A stretch of DNA of 64,000 nt, taken from the NCBI RefSeq assembly GCF_001399975.1, contig NZ_LKBD01000025.1:1-64000 (forward strand). Reading direction: 5' to 3'. Positions 26,893-36,786 of the stretch are shown here, one piece after another (position 1 is the first letter of the stretch; each line of letters starts with the position of its first letter). Origin of the DNA: Pseudoalteromonas sp. P1-9 (GTDB lineage: Bacteria; Pseudomonadota; Gammaproteobacteria; Enterobacterales; Alteromonadaceae). The notes beneath the pieces were generated by a model. It ran no database searches and was not told the DNA's origin. It was given only the letters and a program-made list of their open reading frames with translations. A program made the position numbers and the translations under genes.

Positions 26893-29800
26893 TTAGTCCC
26901 AATCAAATTTATATAAAATATCGAGCGAGTCATTTAGGCCACTAATCGCTTCAATATACAGCTTTGGTAGTAATTGATAGCGCACTGCAACTTCGCTCAT
27001 CGAATCAAATATACCAATACTGTATCGCACTTGAATGCCAGGCGCGACATAACCTGAAATCTCTACTTTGGTTTCTTCACCACTGCCGCGCGATGATAAC
27101 GATACATCTTCGATACCGATTGCTTCACCAATTTTTGTAATACTGCCCTCACCACGCGCAAGACCGCGCGATAATAAGAGCTGGGTTAACATGCCATCAC
27201 TCGATGAATTAGAATCGCTAAGTGGACGCCCTGACAACAAATAAGACAGCGCCATGGCTTGATCCATCTTGGGATCTGAAAATACTTCAAGGCGCGGCTG
27301 TTCAACACCACCTGTAAGTTTTATGCCAGCAATAACACCGTCTTCAGTAAGGTCGGGGTTACGAATTGCTCTCACATTTAATAGTGGTTTATCAACCGCA
27401 CCATTAAAGGCGATTTGCCCTTTTTCGATGTGCAGCTCTTGCCCTAACCCGCGATAGTAACCTTCTAATAACGCTACTTCACCCGTTGCAATCAGCGGCG
27501 TATCGCCTACTTGTTTAAACAGCACATCGCCCTTTAACTTTGAACGTAAACCAAATGAATCAATACGCACATTGTCATCAATGACAACTGAAAGGCCGAT
27601 GCCGTAGCGAATTGGTAACGGTTTCTTTGTTTGTTTAGCAGCATCAACAATAACTTCATCATCGGAAACGCTTACAGCACCTTCAGGTAATTCTTTTACT
27701 TTAATGCGGCCATCAACGACACGCACTTGCCCTGATATATTGGCGAACTGTTGTTCATAGGTCATATTAATATTTGGCGATATTGCAAACCACAAATTAG
27801 GCTCAAGGGCGATTTTAAAACCATTGCCTTTAATATTAGCGCTCGCACTCAGTTCGCCTTGCCAATTTGCTTGGCCATCAAGCGCTAAACTGCCTTTATT
27901 GCTATCAAATAATTCGCCGTTGACATTAGCACTGTGATCATTAAAGTTTATAGCCATATTGCCTTGTTCAATGCTCAATGGTGTCCATGGCGCGAGAAAC
28001 GCAAGCCCTTGTAGAGCTAGTTTTCCGTTTACTTGTGGCGAAAACGCGCTGCCTGATAAGGTAACATCGGCATTAAGTTCACCGTCGAGCTTATCAATTT
28101 GCTGGCTAAAGCCGGTTAAATTACTAAAGTCGAGCGCTTGTAATTGTATTTTGCCTGTTAACGCACGTTTTCCGGTCACATCTGTAATATCGATATCACT
28201 GATAATGTTACCCAGCACGGACGATGTTAAGTTTGCGTCTAACGTTACGTTTTTTTGGTCCGCCTTAGCGTTAAAATAAAACTGTTCGATTGGCACTTGC
28301 GTTTTAATAAAGCTTTCGTTGATTGCAAAATTAACGTCGCTGGATTTGATCTCACTATTTAAACTCAATAATTTGCCATTTTGCCAGCGTGCATCTAAAT
28401 GGCCGACTAATTGTCCTGCAGGCGTTATGCTTTTAGGAAGCGCTAACGTTAATACAGAAAGATCGAAGTGCGTTAATGCTAACGATAATTCACCTTGCTC
28501 GGCCGATGCCGTTAGCGGTTTTAAACAAAAGGCTGTATTCGTACCTTGCCAGCAATGTTCGCTAACATTAACTTGGCCAGAGTTTACGTGATAACTGAAA
28601 TCTATCGCTTGCTGATTAGTTAAATTGATTGTTTGATTTTTAAGCGCCAGCTTATTTAAGCTACCAGTATATTGGTTATTGATTAAACCACCGTTAATGT
28701 GTGATTTTGCATTTAATGTTTCAGATTCTAACGATAGCTTAGCCAAATGTTGCTTTAAATCACCCTCTATCGAAACAGAAACCGCATGAATAGGCTGATC
28801 ATCAAGTGAAATCCCTTTAGCATCAAATGCAATTTTACTTAAATAATTTTTTGCAACATCAACATGGCCTTCACTGCTTAGCGCATCAATTCGGTACTCT
28901 TCAAATGCCAACTGTTTTAAATTTGCTTGCCAGCGCGCTTTTGGTTTTTCGAGTTCGCCGCTAATTTTAAACTCAGCGTTTCCGTGTCCTGACAGCCTTG
29001 GGTCAAGCGTATCGGGGTTTACTAAATTCAGCTTTCCTGAAATATCCCACTCTTTTGTTATTTCGCCATGTAACGTTAATTGATTTTTGCCACTGGTAAT
29101 CTGTAACTTAGATATTGACGCTTTTAGGCTATCATCAACTTTCATCGCAACAATCGCATCGATAGGCGCATTGTTTATTTGACCGGCAACTGCAAATTCC
29201 GGAATATCGAGTTGCCACTTGTTACCATTTGCGCGTACCGCCAAGTCACCTTTTAGCGCTAAATTAGAAGCAACCGAAGGCAAAAATTCCTCAGTGCTAA
29301 TATTCTCAGATAATACTGAAATAGAGGCATCAACGCCTTGTTGCCAATTGACCTTACCTGCGAGTGTTAATGTACTGTTTTCACTGTTGATATTCAGGCG
29401 TTCAATATTGAGTTCAGAGAAGTTACCTTTGCCCTCACCATCAATCGCAAGCTTTGGCATATCTGTAACACTTAGCTTTGTGTTCAAACTATAATCAAAA
29501 GCGGTTAAATCGCCTGTTGCACTAACGCTAACATCATCTACGGCGATTGTTTTATCGTCTTGTACTAGCTCTAAGTGCTTTGATAAAACGTTCAGTTCAA
29601 ACGGTAATTGCTCATTCAGCAGCGATGCACTGCCATTAAGTGATGCACTGTATAAACCCGTTAATTCACTGCTTATTGTTAATGCACTTAAATCACCTTC
29701 AAGATTCGCCTTAATAGCGTGCTTTGGATGTTTAACGGTTGCGTTTAAGCTTATTGGGTTATGGTTTGCTAATGATAAAGCACCTTTCAGTGCCGCACTG

Positions 29801-30594
29801 ATGTCCTGATAATAAAGGCTAAAGTGAACAATATTTAAATCACTTGCTTGCTGCTTTGCCTGCAGCGATACATTGCGGATCACTTGCGATACATCTGCTT
29901 GTACTAGCTCAAATTGCGATACACGCAGCGCGTTTATTTGCCAATCAAGTGGGGTTTCAAAGTGCAGTGGCGATATTTTTGGCATCGTTATTGGCGATGT
30001 TGTTTTTGTAGCACTGGTTTCTTTATCTTGTGTAGGCAACGCTAACTTAATCTTATTTACTGCTAAGCGTTCAACGGTCAGTTCACTCTTTTGCGCATTA
30101 AGTTGGGTAAAAAACTCAATTACATCAAGCACCAACTCGCCTTGGGTGAAACGAAATGATTTTATTGAAAATGTTTTTACCGCTAGCGACATTGGCAGCT
30201 CTATTTTGCCAAGTGGCGATTGCGTATCAGGCTCTTGGGTATTTTTATTTGCTGCTAACTCAACCGCAACAGATTGCGCATTAAACTGCTTCACACATAT
30301 CGCCGCACAACTATAAAAACGCACATCAAGCTGCGCATTAACTAACGTAAGCGCTAACTGTTCATTTTTATAATTAACGCTAAACTGACCGCCGCGTAAC
30401 AAAGGATCGTCTTTCATGGAAATAGAAAGATTTGGCACCAGTTTGTTTGCACCATACACTATCAGTTGATTACCAACACCACTGAATACCAGCGCGACTA
30501 ATCCAATAAGTGCTACTAACAAAGACCAAAATAGGTTACGAAACACGCGTAAAACAGTTTTCGTTAGCGTGGTTTTACTTGCTGTTTCACTCAT
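26893..30594 (-). CDS. tamB: Translocation and assembly module protein TamB
   Basis: A 1233-residue protein with one N-terminal inner-membrane anchor (about residues 18-42), a very long periplasmic beta-rich region of repeated amphipathic strands, and the C-terminal DUF490 signature with GVAEVALLEGYYRG-like and QARNIKITGEV-like elements (here TGEVALLEGYYRGLGQELHIEKG and IKLTGGVEQPRLEVFSDP). TamB bridges inner membrane and TamA for autotransporter assembly and lipid transport. Length matches E. coli TamB (1259). It overlaps the tamA stop by 4 bases. Confidence 0.95.
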   Translation of the reverse strand: MSETASKTTLTKTVLRVFRNLFWSLLVALIGLVALVFSGVGNQLIVYGANKLVPNLSISMKDDPLLRGGQFSVNYKNEQLALTLVNAQLDVRFYSCAAICVKQFNAQSVAVELAANKNTQEPDTQSPLGKIELPMSLAVKTFSIKSFRFTQGELVLDVIEFFTQLNAQKSELTVERLAVNKIKLALPTQDKETSATKTTSPITMPKISPLHFETPLDWQINALRVSQFELVQADVSQVIRNVSLQAKQQASDLNIVHFSLYYQDISAALKGALSLANHNPISLNATVKHPKHAIKANLEGDLSALTISSELTGLYSASLNGSASLLNEQLPFELNVLSKHLELVQDDKTIAVDDVSVSATGDLTAFDYSLNTKLSVTDMPKLAIDGEGKGNFSELNIERLNINSENSTLTLAGKVNWQQGVDASISVLSENISTEEFLPSVASNLALKGDLAVRANGNKWQLDIPEFAVAGQINNAPIDAIVAMKVDDSLKASISKLQITSGKNQLTLHGEITKEWDISGKLNLVNPDTLDPRLSGHGNAEFKISGELEKPKARWQANLKQLAFEEYRIDALSSEGHVDVAKNYLSKIAFDAKGISLDDQPIHAVSVSIEGDLKQHLAKLSLESETLNAKSHINGGLINNQYTGSLNKLALKNQTINLTNQQAIDFSYHVNSGQVNVSEHCWQGTNTAFCLKPLTASAEQGELSLALTHFDLSVLTLALPKSITPAGQLVGHLDARWQNGKLLSLNSEIKSSDVNFAINESFIKTQVPIEQFYFNAKADQKNVTLDANLTSSVLGNIISDIDITDVTGKRALTGKIQLQALDFSNLTGFSQQIDKLDGELNADVTLSGSAFSPQVNGKLALQGLAFLAPWTPLSIEQGNMAINFNDHSANVNGELFDSNKGSLALDGQANWQGELSASANIKGNGFKIALEPNLWFAISPNINMTYEQQFANISGQVRVVDGRIKVKELPEGAVSVSDDEVIVDAAKQTKKPLPIRYGIGLSVVIDDNVRIDSFGLRSKLKGDVLFKQVGDTPLIATGEVALLEGYYRGLGQELHIEKGQIAFNGAVDKPLLNVRAIRNPDLTEDGVIAGIKLTGGVEQPRLEVFSDPKMDQAMALSYLLSGRPLSDSNSSSDGMLTQLLLSRGLARGEGSITKIGEAIGIEDVSLSSRGSGEETKVEISGYVAPGIQVRYSIGIFDSMSEVAVRYQLLPKLYIEAISGLNDSLDILYKFDWD

Positions 30595-32300
30595 ATTTCT
30601 GGCCCTATCGTAATACTAAAGCGACCGGTACGCGTGTCATCAGTAACAGCAAAGGCATAATCAATTCGCACCGGGCCAATTGGCGTTAACCAGCGCAAAC
30701 CAAGGCCTGTACCTACCTGAATTTTATCTTCGAAATCGTTGGTTGCAGTACCGGCGTCAATAAATAACGCGGCCCGCCAATTCGGTAAAAAGCGATAGTT
30801 ATATTCGGCACTGGTAGTGGCTAAGTACTGGCCACCAACAACTTGATCATTAATTTTTGGTGCCACCGACTCGTAACGATAACCGCGAATGCTTTTATCA
30901 CCACCAGCAAAGAAGCGCATCGAGATTGGCACATCATTGATATCGTCAGTGATTATGGCGCCAATATTAATGCGGCCAAATAGCAGATGACGCTCAGCAA
31001 AAGTGGTAAGGCGTTGACCTAATAACTGCACTTTTACTAAATCTGTATCGGATGCGAGGCTTTCACTGGCAAATTCGGTGGAAATTAATAACTGCTCACC
31101 CCAATATGGCGTAGTTCCACCCAACGTACGTTTTCTTGCGTAACTAATGCCCGGCAGTACCATATTGCTGTGATAATGCGTGCTGTCTATTTCGTAATTT
31201 TCGATTTCATACTTTAAAAACGCGGTACGGATCCAATTACTCTCTGTAAGCCATTGTCGTTGTGCTTGCACCGTTGCTTTTCGAGATAGTTTATTATCGT
31301 CATAAATATAACCCGCGCCAAAACGCCAAACATCATTATTCGGATCGTTCACCGGAATGGTATAGCTAATACGTGCTTGTGGGTCTACTTGACTAGCTTC
31401 AATGTTGGTTTCAAGGTAATGGCCGTTTTCGCTGATCCATGGTTTAGTCCATTTAAACCGTAACTTTAAACCGTTATCGTCAGTGCTTACACCACCACCG
31501 ACCTCGAAACTATTCTCAGGTTTATGCAGCAATTGAACGATAACCGAGATCTCACCATTTTCACGGTTAATAATATCGGGATAAACACGCACACTTTTAA
31601 AATAAGGCATATTTGACAGTTGAATATTAAAATCAGTTACCGTGTTGTTATCATATGGATTACTAACAACCATTGGATTTAAACGGTGCACCAACTCGTA
31701 CGCTTTTATTTCTTTATCTAGCACAACAGGGCCAAATTTATAACGAATTCCCGAATCCACATGTAAACGAATAACCGCGCTGTAAGTACCACGGCGCACT
31801 TCAATAGTGTGCTTTAACCACTTTGTGTCAAAGTAACCATATTCGAAAAGCACGGAGCTTATCTGGCTTTTTGCTTTTTCATACGCGCTATGATTAAGCG
31901 CCTGACCAACCGCCAAGTTAAGTTTTGCTATCTGTTCGTTAATTTCTTTTTGCTTTGCAGCGTCACCAAAGACCTGAATATCGAGCTGGCTAATTTGGGT
32001 CACCGTTTTTGCATCGACATTAACAACGAGGCGTACTTGCCCGCCGTTATCTTCTGCTTTAACGTCAATGGTCGGTAAGTAATAACCAAACGGTTTTAAC
32101 GCATTTTGCGTAAGCGTTTTGGCTTTTTTAATGATGCTTGGAGAAAATGACTGTTGTTTGAGTTCATTTAAATATAACTCGACGTTGCGTTTTAGCCCGT
32201 CGTTTTCTGTTTTTACAGTAATGCTCGAAACAATTGGCGATGCCAATACTGAACAAGAGAACAAACATAACACTGTAAAAATAATAATGCTGCGAAACAA
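30591..32300 (-). CDS. tamA: Outer-membrane assembly factor TamA (Omp85 family)
   Basis: A 569-residue protein with a signal peptide (cleavage near VLASP, residue 21), three POTRA domains (about residues 25-250) and a C-terminal 16-stranded Omp85 barrel. The conserved lid-lock motif appears as FFAGGDKSIRGYRYES, and the barrel ends with the aromatic strand GRFSITIGPEI. It is the outer-membrane half of the TAM complex. First gene of tamA–tamB–cyclophilin, divergent from the rraB-like gene. Confidence 0.95.
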   Translation of the reverse strand: MFRSIIIFTVLCLFSCSVLASPIVSSITVKTENDGLKRNVELYLNELKQQSFSPSIIKKAKTLTQNALKPFGYYLPTIDVKAEDNGGQVRLVVNVDAKTVTQISQLDIQVFGDAAKQKEINEQIAKLNLAVGQALNHSAYEKAKSQISSVLFEYGYFDTKWLKHTIEVRRGTYSAVIRLHVDSGIRYKFGPVVLDKEIKAYELVHRLNPMVVSNPYDNNTVTDFNIQLSNMPYFKSVRVYPDIINRENGEISVIVQLLHKPENSFEVGGGVSTDDNGLKLRFKWTKPWISENGHYLETNIEASQVDPQARISYTIPVNDPNNDVWRFGAGYIYDDNKLSRKATVQAQRQWLTESNWIRTAFLKYEIENYEIDSTHYHSNMVLPGISYARKRTLGGTTPYWGEQLLISTEFASESLASDTDLVKVQLLGQRLTTFAERHLLFGRINIGAIITDDINDVPISMRFFAGGDKSIRGYRYESVAPKINDQVVGGQYLATTSAEYNYRFLPNWRAALFIDAGTATNDFEDKIQVGTGLGLRWLTPIGPVRIDYAFAVTDDTRTGRFSITIGPEI

Positions 32301-32579
32301 TTTATACTCAATTTATTTTAATCATGAATTCGGAAGCGATTGATTCTTTAAGCGCATATCAGCCGTTGCTCGTCGACGCTCGCTGAACTTAAAATGCAAC
32401 ACATAAAGGGCCGTGATAAAAGCACGCTCAACGAGAATAAAATAGAACGTCAAAAATCAACCGTACCTATTCTAACCTGCCAAAATGTGCGAATAAACAA
32501 AAACATTCACGATTACATATTTACCCCGTTTCACGCACGCAGTAAACTTAGCGCTACAAATTATTACGTGAGTACCTTG

Positions 32580-32906
32580 ATGGATTTTCCAACAGACGAC
32601 AATGGGCAAATTTTGGCCGAGATGCACCAAGAAGGTGTCGATTTAACCAAAACACATACACTCGACTTCTTTATTCTTTTTGAAAAAGTCAGTGATGCAG
32701 ATAAGTTTGCCAAAGTTATTAGCGAGGACGATCTTGCACCTAATACCAAGCAACAAAAGTGCCCAGATACGGGGGTATTTGAAGTGTTAGTGAGTGTTGA
32801 AATGGTACCAGACCATCAGCTTATTACTGATTTAGAGAACTACCTAGAATCGGTTGCTAATCCGCTTAATGGCTACGGCGACGGTTGGGGTATTTTAGCT
32901 GAGTAA
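32580..32906 (+). CDS. rraB: RraB-family regulator of ribonuclease E
   Basis: The start at ATG 32580 gives 108 residues, MDFPTDDNGQILAEM..., which fits the RraB/YjgD fold: an N-terminal helix, two FFILFEKVSDADKFAKVI and FEVLVSVEMVPDHQLIT repeats, and a C-terminal GYGDGWGIL motif (YDGWG in E. coli). RraB binds RNase E and changes degradosome activity. The open frame extends upstream to 32394 but the extra 62 residues do not fit the family. Divergent from tamA. Confidence 0.75.
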   Translation: MDFPTDDNGQILAEMHQEGVDLTKTHTLDFFILFEKVSDADKFAKVISEDDLAPNTKQQKCPDTGVFEVLVSVEMVPDHQLITDLENYLESVANPLNGYGDGWGILAE

Positions 32907-32916
32907 GTAAGCTAAT

Positions 32917-32948
32917 AGCGTTAGTAAGTATGTTTACTTGCTAACGCT
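32917..32948. terminator. Hairpin between rraB and the diguanylate cyclase gene
   Basis: A 14-bp near-perfect inverted repeat, AGCGTTAGTAAGTA/TTACTTGCTAACGCT, lies between convergent stop codons. It has no T-run on either side, so it is a terminator by position rather than by sequence. Confidence 0.45.
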
Positions 32949-32960
32949 AAGCCTGCAGAA

Positions 32961-33911
32961 TTACGCCACATTAATGGTGTTTCGCCCTGCTTCTTTTGAA
33001 CGATATAGTGCTTTATCGGCGTCTTCAATCCACTGTTCGTATTTTGTATATTTACCATCAAACTGCGCAATACCTATGCTTATAGTAAGCGTGATTTCCG
33101 ACTCTTCGTAATGGATCACCGCATCTTCTATGGTTTTACGCAAGCGTTCGGCAAATACTTTGGCGCCATCTAAGTCGGTGTCAACTAACGTTACAGCAAA
33201 TTCTTCACCGCCATAACGCCCTGCAACATCCGACTCGCGCAGCACTTTTTTCAACGTTTGTGACACAAAACACAGCGCCGCATCGCCACCTTGGTGACCA
33301 AATAAATCATTGATCTTTTTAAAGTGATCAATATCGAACATTAGCAAGCAACTTTTTGCCTGGCTGCGTTGCTGGCGCTTAAATTCTTTTGAAAAGCTTT
33401 CTTCCCAAAAACCCCGGTTATAAAGGTTCGTTAACCTATCAACTCGACTTAATTCTTCTAGTTTTGCGTTCGCTTGTTCAAGCTCTAGTTTGTTAACCGC
33501 TTCATCAGTCACATCATAAATAATCACGCACAAGTGAGACACTTCGCCTGTGGTGTTCGTCAGCGGAATAAGAGTGCCATTTTGGTACATGTAATCCGCT
33601 TTCCCAGTGATTGGTCGGTAATTCTTAAACTTAAAAATGTACGGATGCTGTTCCCAAATGGTGAAAGAGCGCGTTTTTAACACAAACACCGATTCGGCTT
33701 TTGAACGAAACCAAGGTTCATCAATACCGGGGAAGGCATCAAATACGTCCTTGCCTTTTACCGCACTCGGTAACAAACCGGAATGCGCTTCCATAAAGCC
33801 ATTCCAAACACAAATATTGTATTTTCTGTCTAACACCACCAAACCGACGTCTATGGTGTTAAACATATCCATCATCCAGTGAATTTCATTGAGTTCAAAG
33901 TCTACGCTCAT
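32961..33911 (-). CDS. PAS–GGDEF diguanylate cyclase
   Basis: A 316-residue soluble protein. Residues 1-140 form a PAS domain (VGLVVLDRKYNICVWNGFMEAHSG), and residues 150-316 form a GGDEF domain. The active-site loop RYGGEEF is intact, and RESD five residues ahead of it is a complete inhibitory I-site, so the enzyme should make cyclic-di-GMP with product feedback. It begins 4 bases after the CheC-type response regulator and is probably its downstream output. Confidence 0.92.
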   Translation of the reverse strand: MSVDFELNEIHWMMDMFNTIDVGLVVLDRKYNICVWNGFMEAHSGLLPSAVKGKDVFDAFPGIDEPWFRSKAESVFVLKTRSFTIWEQHPYIFKFKNYRPITGKADYMYQNGTLIPLTNTTGEVSHLCVIIYDVTDEAVNKLELEQANAKLEELSRVDRLTNLYNRGFWEESFSKEFKRQQRSQAKSCLLMFDIDHFKKINDLFGHQGGDAALCFVSQTLKKVLRESDVAGRYGGEEFAVTLVDTDLDGAKVFAERLRKTIEDAVIHYEESEITLTISIGIAQFDGKYTKYEQWIEDADKALYRSKEAGRNTINVA

Positions 33912-33915
33912 AGTG

Positions 33916-34920
33916 TTAGTCTTCTAATAAGTATTGTGTTTTAAACTTGAGTGTTTTTAGTGAGTCTTCAGTAAATAACAACATTAGATCACAGTTAACG
34001 TTGTGATTTTCAATGCCGTAACTGATCTCAATTGCTAACGTGCGCTGCCAACGTTCTTGGTTAGTACTGACTAAATCGGCTACATTACAGTGCTGCCCCA
34101 TTACCACAGGGTGTCCTTGTGAAAAGTGCATATCAAGCTGCTTAGCAAGTCCCGTTAATACTGCGCCAATAAGAATATTCCCCACATCCATTAACAGTTC
34201 TAATTCCACTTTTTGATTCAGTTCACCTTCATAATTCATTAAAGATGCGATTTCGACAAAACTTGAATCATTGAGTAGCAATAATGCTTCGCCCGATACG
34301 CCACCGCCTATAAAGCCCTGACATACACCAGATGTGGACGCATTGGTATCAATTGATTGCAGCGCCATTGAAAGCTCATTGACTTCCAATACGTTAACGT
34401 TAGGAATCGGCAGTTCAACAAAGACATTTAGCAAGCGTGCTAATAAGTTACCCGCTTGTCCCATCGCTACGTTAGTAATTTCTTGATAGATATCTCTAAG
34501 TTCAGGATCGAGTTGCTCGCCAAGAGAATGCTGCAAGCGTTCGCGCATGGCTTTATCTTTAATGCCATGCTTTTCAATAATCTCTTCTAGCTTGGCGCCA
34601 TCGCACGGCTTAGTTATAAAGTCAATTGCCCCCAGAGCCATCACTCGCTCATGGGCGGTTGGCTGAATATCACCAGACACCACTACCACCAGCACATGCA
34701 AATTCTCTGCTTTTATTGCTTGCAGCACTTCGTAGCCGTCCATTTGCGGCATATTAAGGTCGAGGAACAGAATTTCAGGTTGAATCGCTTTTATTTGCTC
34801 TAAACAATGAAGACCATTTTCAGCGTATTCAATTTGTATGTCCCAATCATCTGGTAGCGAACGAGCGAGCTGTCGCCGCGCCAAACGAGAGTCATCACAT
34901 ATTAAAACTGGGGTTGCCAT
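33916..34920 (-). CDS. Response regulator with CheC-like domain
   Basis: A 334-residue two-domain protein. The receiver domain (residues 4-120) has the acidic pocket DD and phospho-acceptor Asp54 in LFLDLNMPQMDG, plus the conserved Lys in ITKPCD. The C-terminal region (about residues 145-325) resembles the CheC/CheX phosphatase fold, with paired helices ITNVAMGQAGNLLARLL and LLMDVGNILIGAVL. Such fusions occur with diguanylate cyclases and link histidine-kinase input to c-di-GMP. The kinase partner is not nearby. Starts an operon with the PAS–GGDEF gene. Confidence 0.85.
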   Translation of the reverse strand: MATPVLICDDSRLARRQLARSLPDDWDIQIEYAENGLHCLEQIKAIQPEILFLDLNMPQMDGYEVLQAIKAENLHVLVVVVSGDIQPTAHERVMALGAIDFITKPCDGAKLEEIIEKHGIKDKAMRERLQHSLGEQLDPELRDIYQEITNVAMGQAGNLLARLLNVFVELPIPNVNVLEVNELSMALQSIDTNASTSGVCQGFIGGGVSGEALLLLNDSSFVEIASLMNYEGELNQKVELELLMDVGNILIGAVLTGLAKQLDMHFSQGHPVVMGQHCNVADLVSTNQERWQRTLAIEISYGIENHNVNCDLMLLFTEDSLKTLKFKTQYLLED

Positions 34921-35181
34921 ACTATCACTCTTATTTTTTGTCTTTATAAGTTTAGAGCAGGAAGTAGGTTTTAACTAGCACTGCATGAAATCTACGACTA
35001 TTGTGCTAAAAATTGTAACAAATTACAAAATTTTCGTTCACAAAGTTACCAATCTAATCAAATTGTAACGCATTGCATCGTTTACTTAAAACTGCTAAGC
35101 GATAAGTATTATTATCACTTTATCAGTGTCTTACACGTGTGCTAAATTAACAATACTTACAGCAGAAACTATGTTTTTATT

Positions 35182-35784
35182 ATGTTAAAAAATTTAATGA
35201 CGTTAACGGGTTTAATTAGCGCATCTCTTTTATCTTTAAACCTAGCGGCAGCGCAATATCAGTTACCACTGAACCAAACTGATTCTGGTAAAATTTCAGC
35301 CAACAGTAAAATGCTTACCTTACGTGGTAATGCGGTTGAACTAGGACAACAAGCACCCGAATTCAAAGCGGCAAACAATAAATTTGCACCAGTCTCTTTA
35401 AGTGATTTTGAAGGAAAAGCTGTACTTATTAGCACAGTACCAAGCCTAGACACTGGCGTGTGTAGCTTACAAACAAAACACTTCAATGATAAGTTTGCAG
35501 CGAATTACAGTGACGTGGTGATGCTTACTATCAGTATGGATTTACCATTTGCACAAAGCCGCTTTTGTAAGGCCGAAAACATTACCCAAATGCATACTTT
35601 ATCAGACGCAGTATGGCGTGAGTTTGCCCAAAACTATGGCTTGCTAATTCAAGATATGGGGTTATTAGCGCGTAGTGTGATCATCCTAGATAAAGACCAC
35701 AAAATTGTTTACAAGCAGTTAGTGACTAATTTAGCGAAAGAACCTGATTATGTCTCAGTAGAGTCAGCGCTTAAGAAGTTATAA
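35182..35784 (+). CDS. tpx: Thiol peroxidase (Tpx) with a secretion signal
   Basis: A 200-residue atypical 2-Cys peroxiredoxin. The peroxidatic Cys94 is in PSLDTGVCSLQT and the resolving Cys129 in RFCKAE, the family signature. Unlike E. coli Tpx (168 residues), it has an added hydrophobic N-terminus, residues 1-24, ending LAAA, which looks like a Sec signal peptide and predicts a periplasmic enzyme. It would remove organic and hydrogen peroxide, needing a periplasmic reductant. Monocistronic, convergent with adk at a shared terminator. Confidence 0.9.
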   Translation: MLKNLMTLTGLISASLLSLNLAAAQYQLPLNQTDSGKISANSKMLTLRGNAVELGQQAPEFKAANNKFAPVSLSDFEGKAVLISTVPSLDTGVCSLQTKHFNDKFAANYSDVVMLTISMDLPFAQSRFCKAENITQMHTLSDAVWREFAQNYGLLIQDMGLLARSVIILDKDHKIVYKQLVTNLAKEPDYVSVESALKKL

Positions 35785-35797
35785 TTAACGTTCTGAT

Positions 35798-35829
35798 ATA
35801 AAAAACCGCCTAGATGGCGGTTTTTTTTA
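35798..35829. terminator. Bidirectional terminator between tpx and adk
   Basis: AAAAAACCGCC-TAGA-TGGCGGTTTTTT between convergent genes, with runs on both sides. Confidence 0.9.
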
Positions 35830-35840
35830 TTTATTAGGTA

Positions 35841-36786
<946 letters not shown>

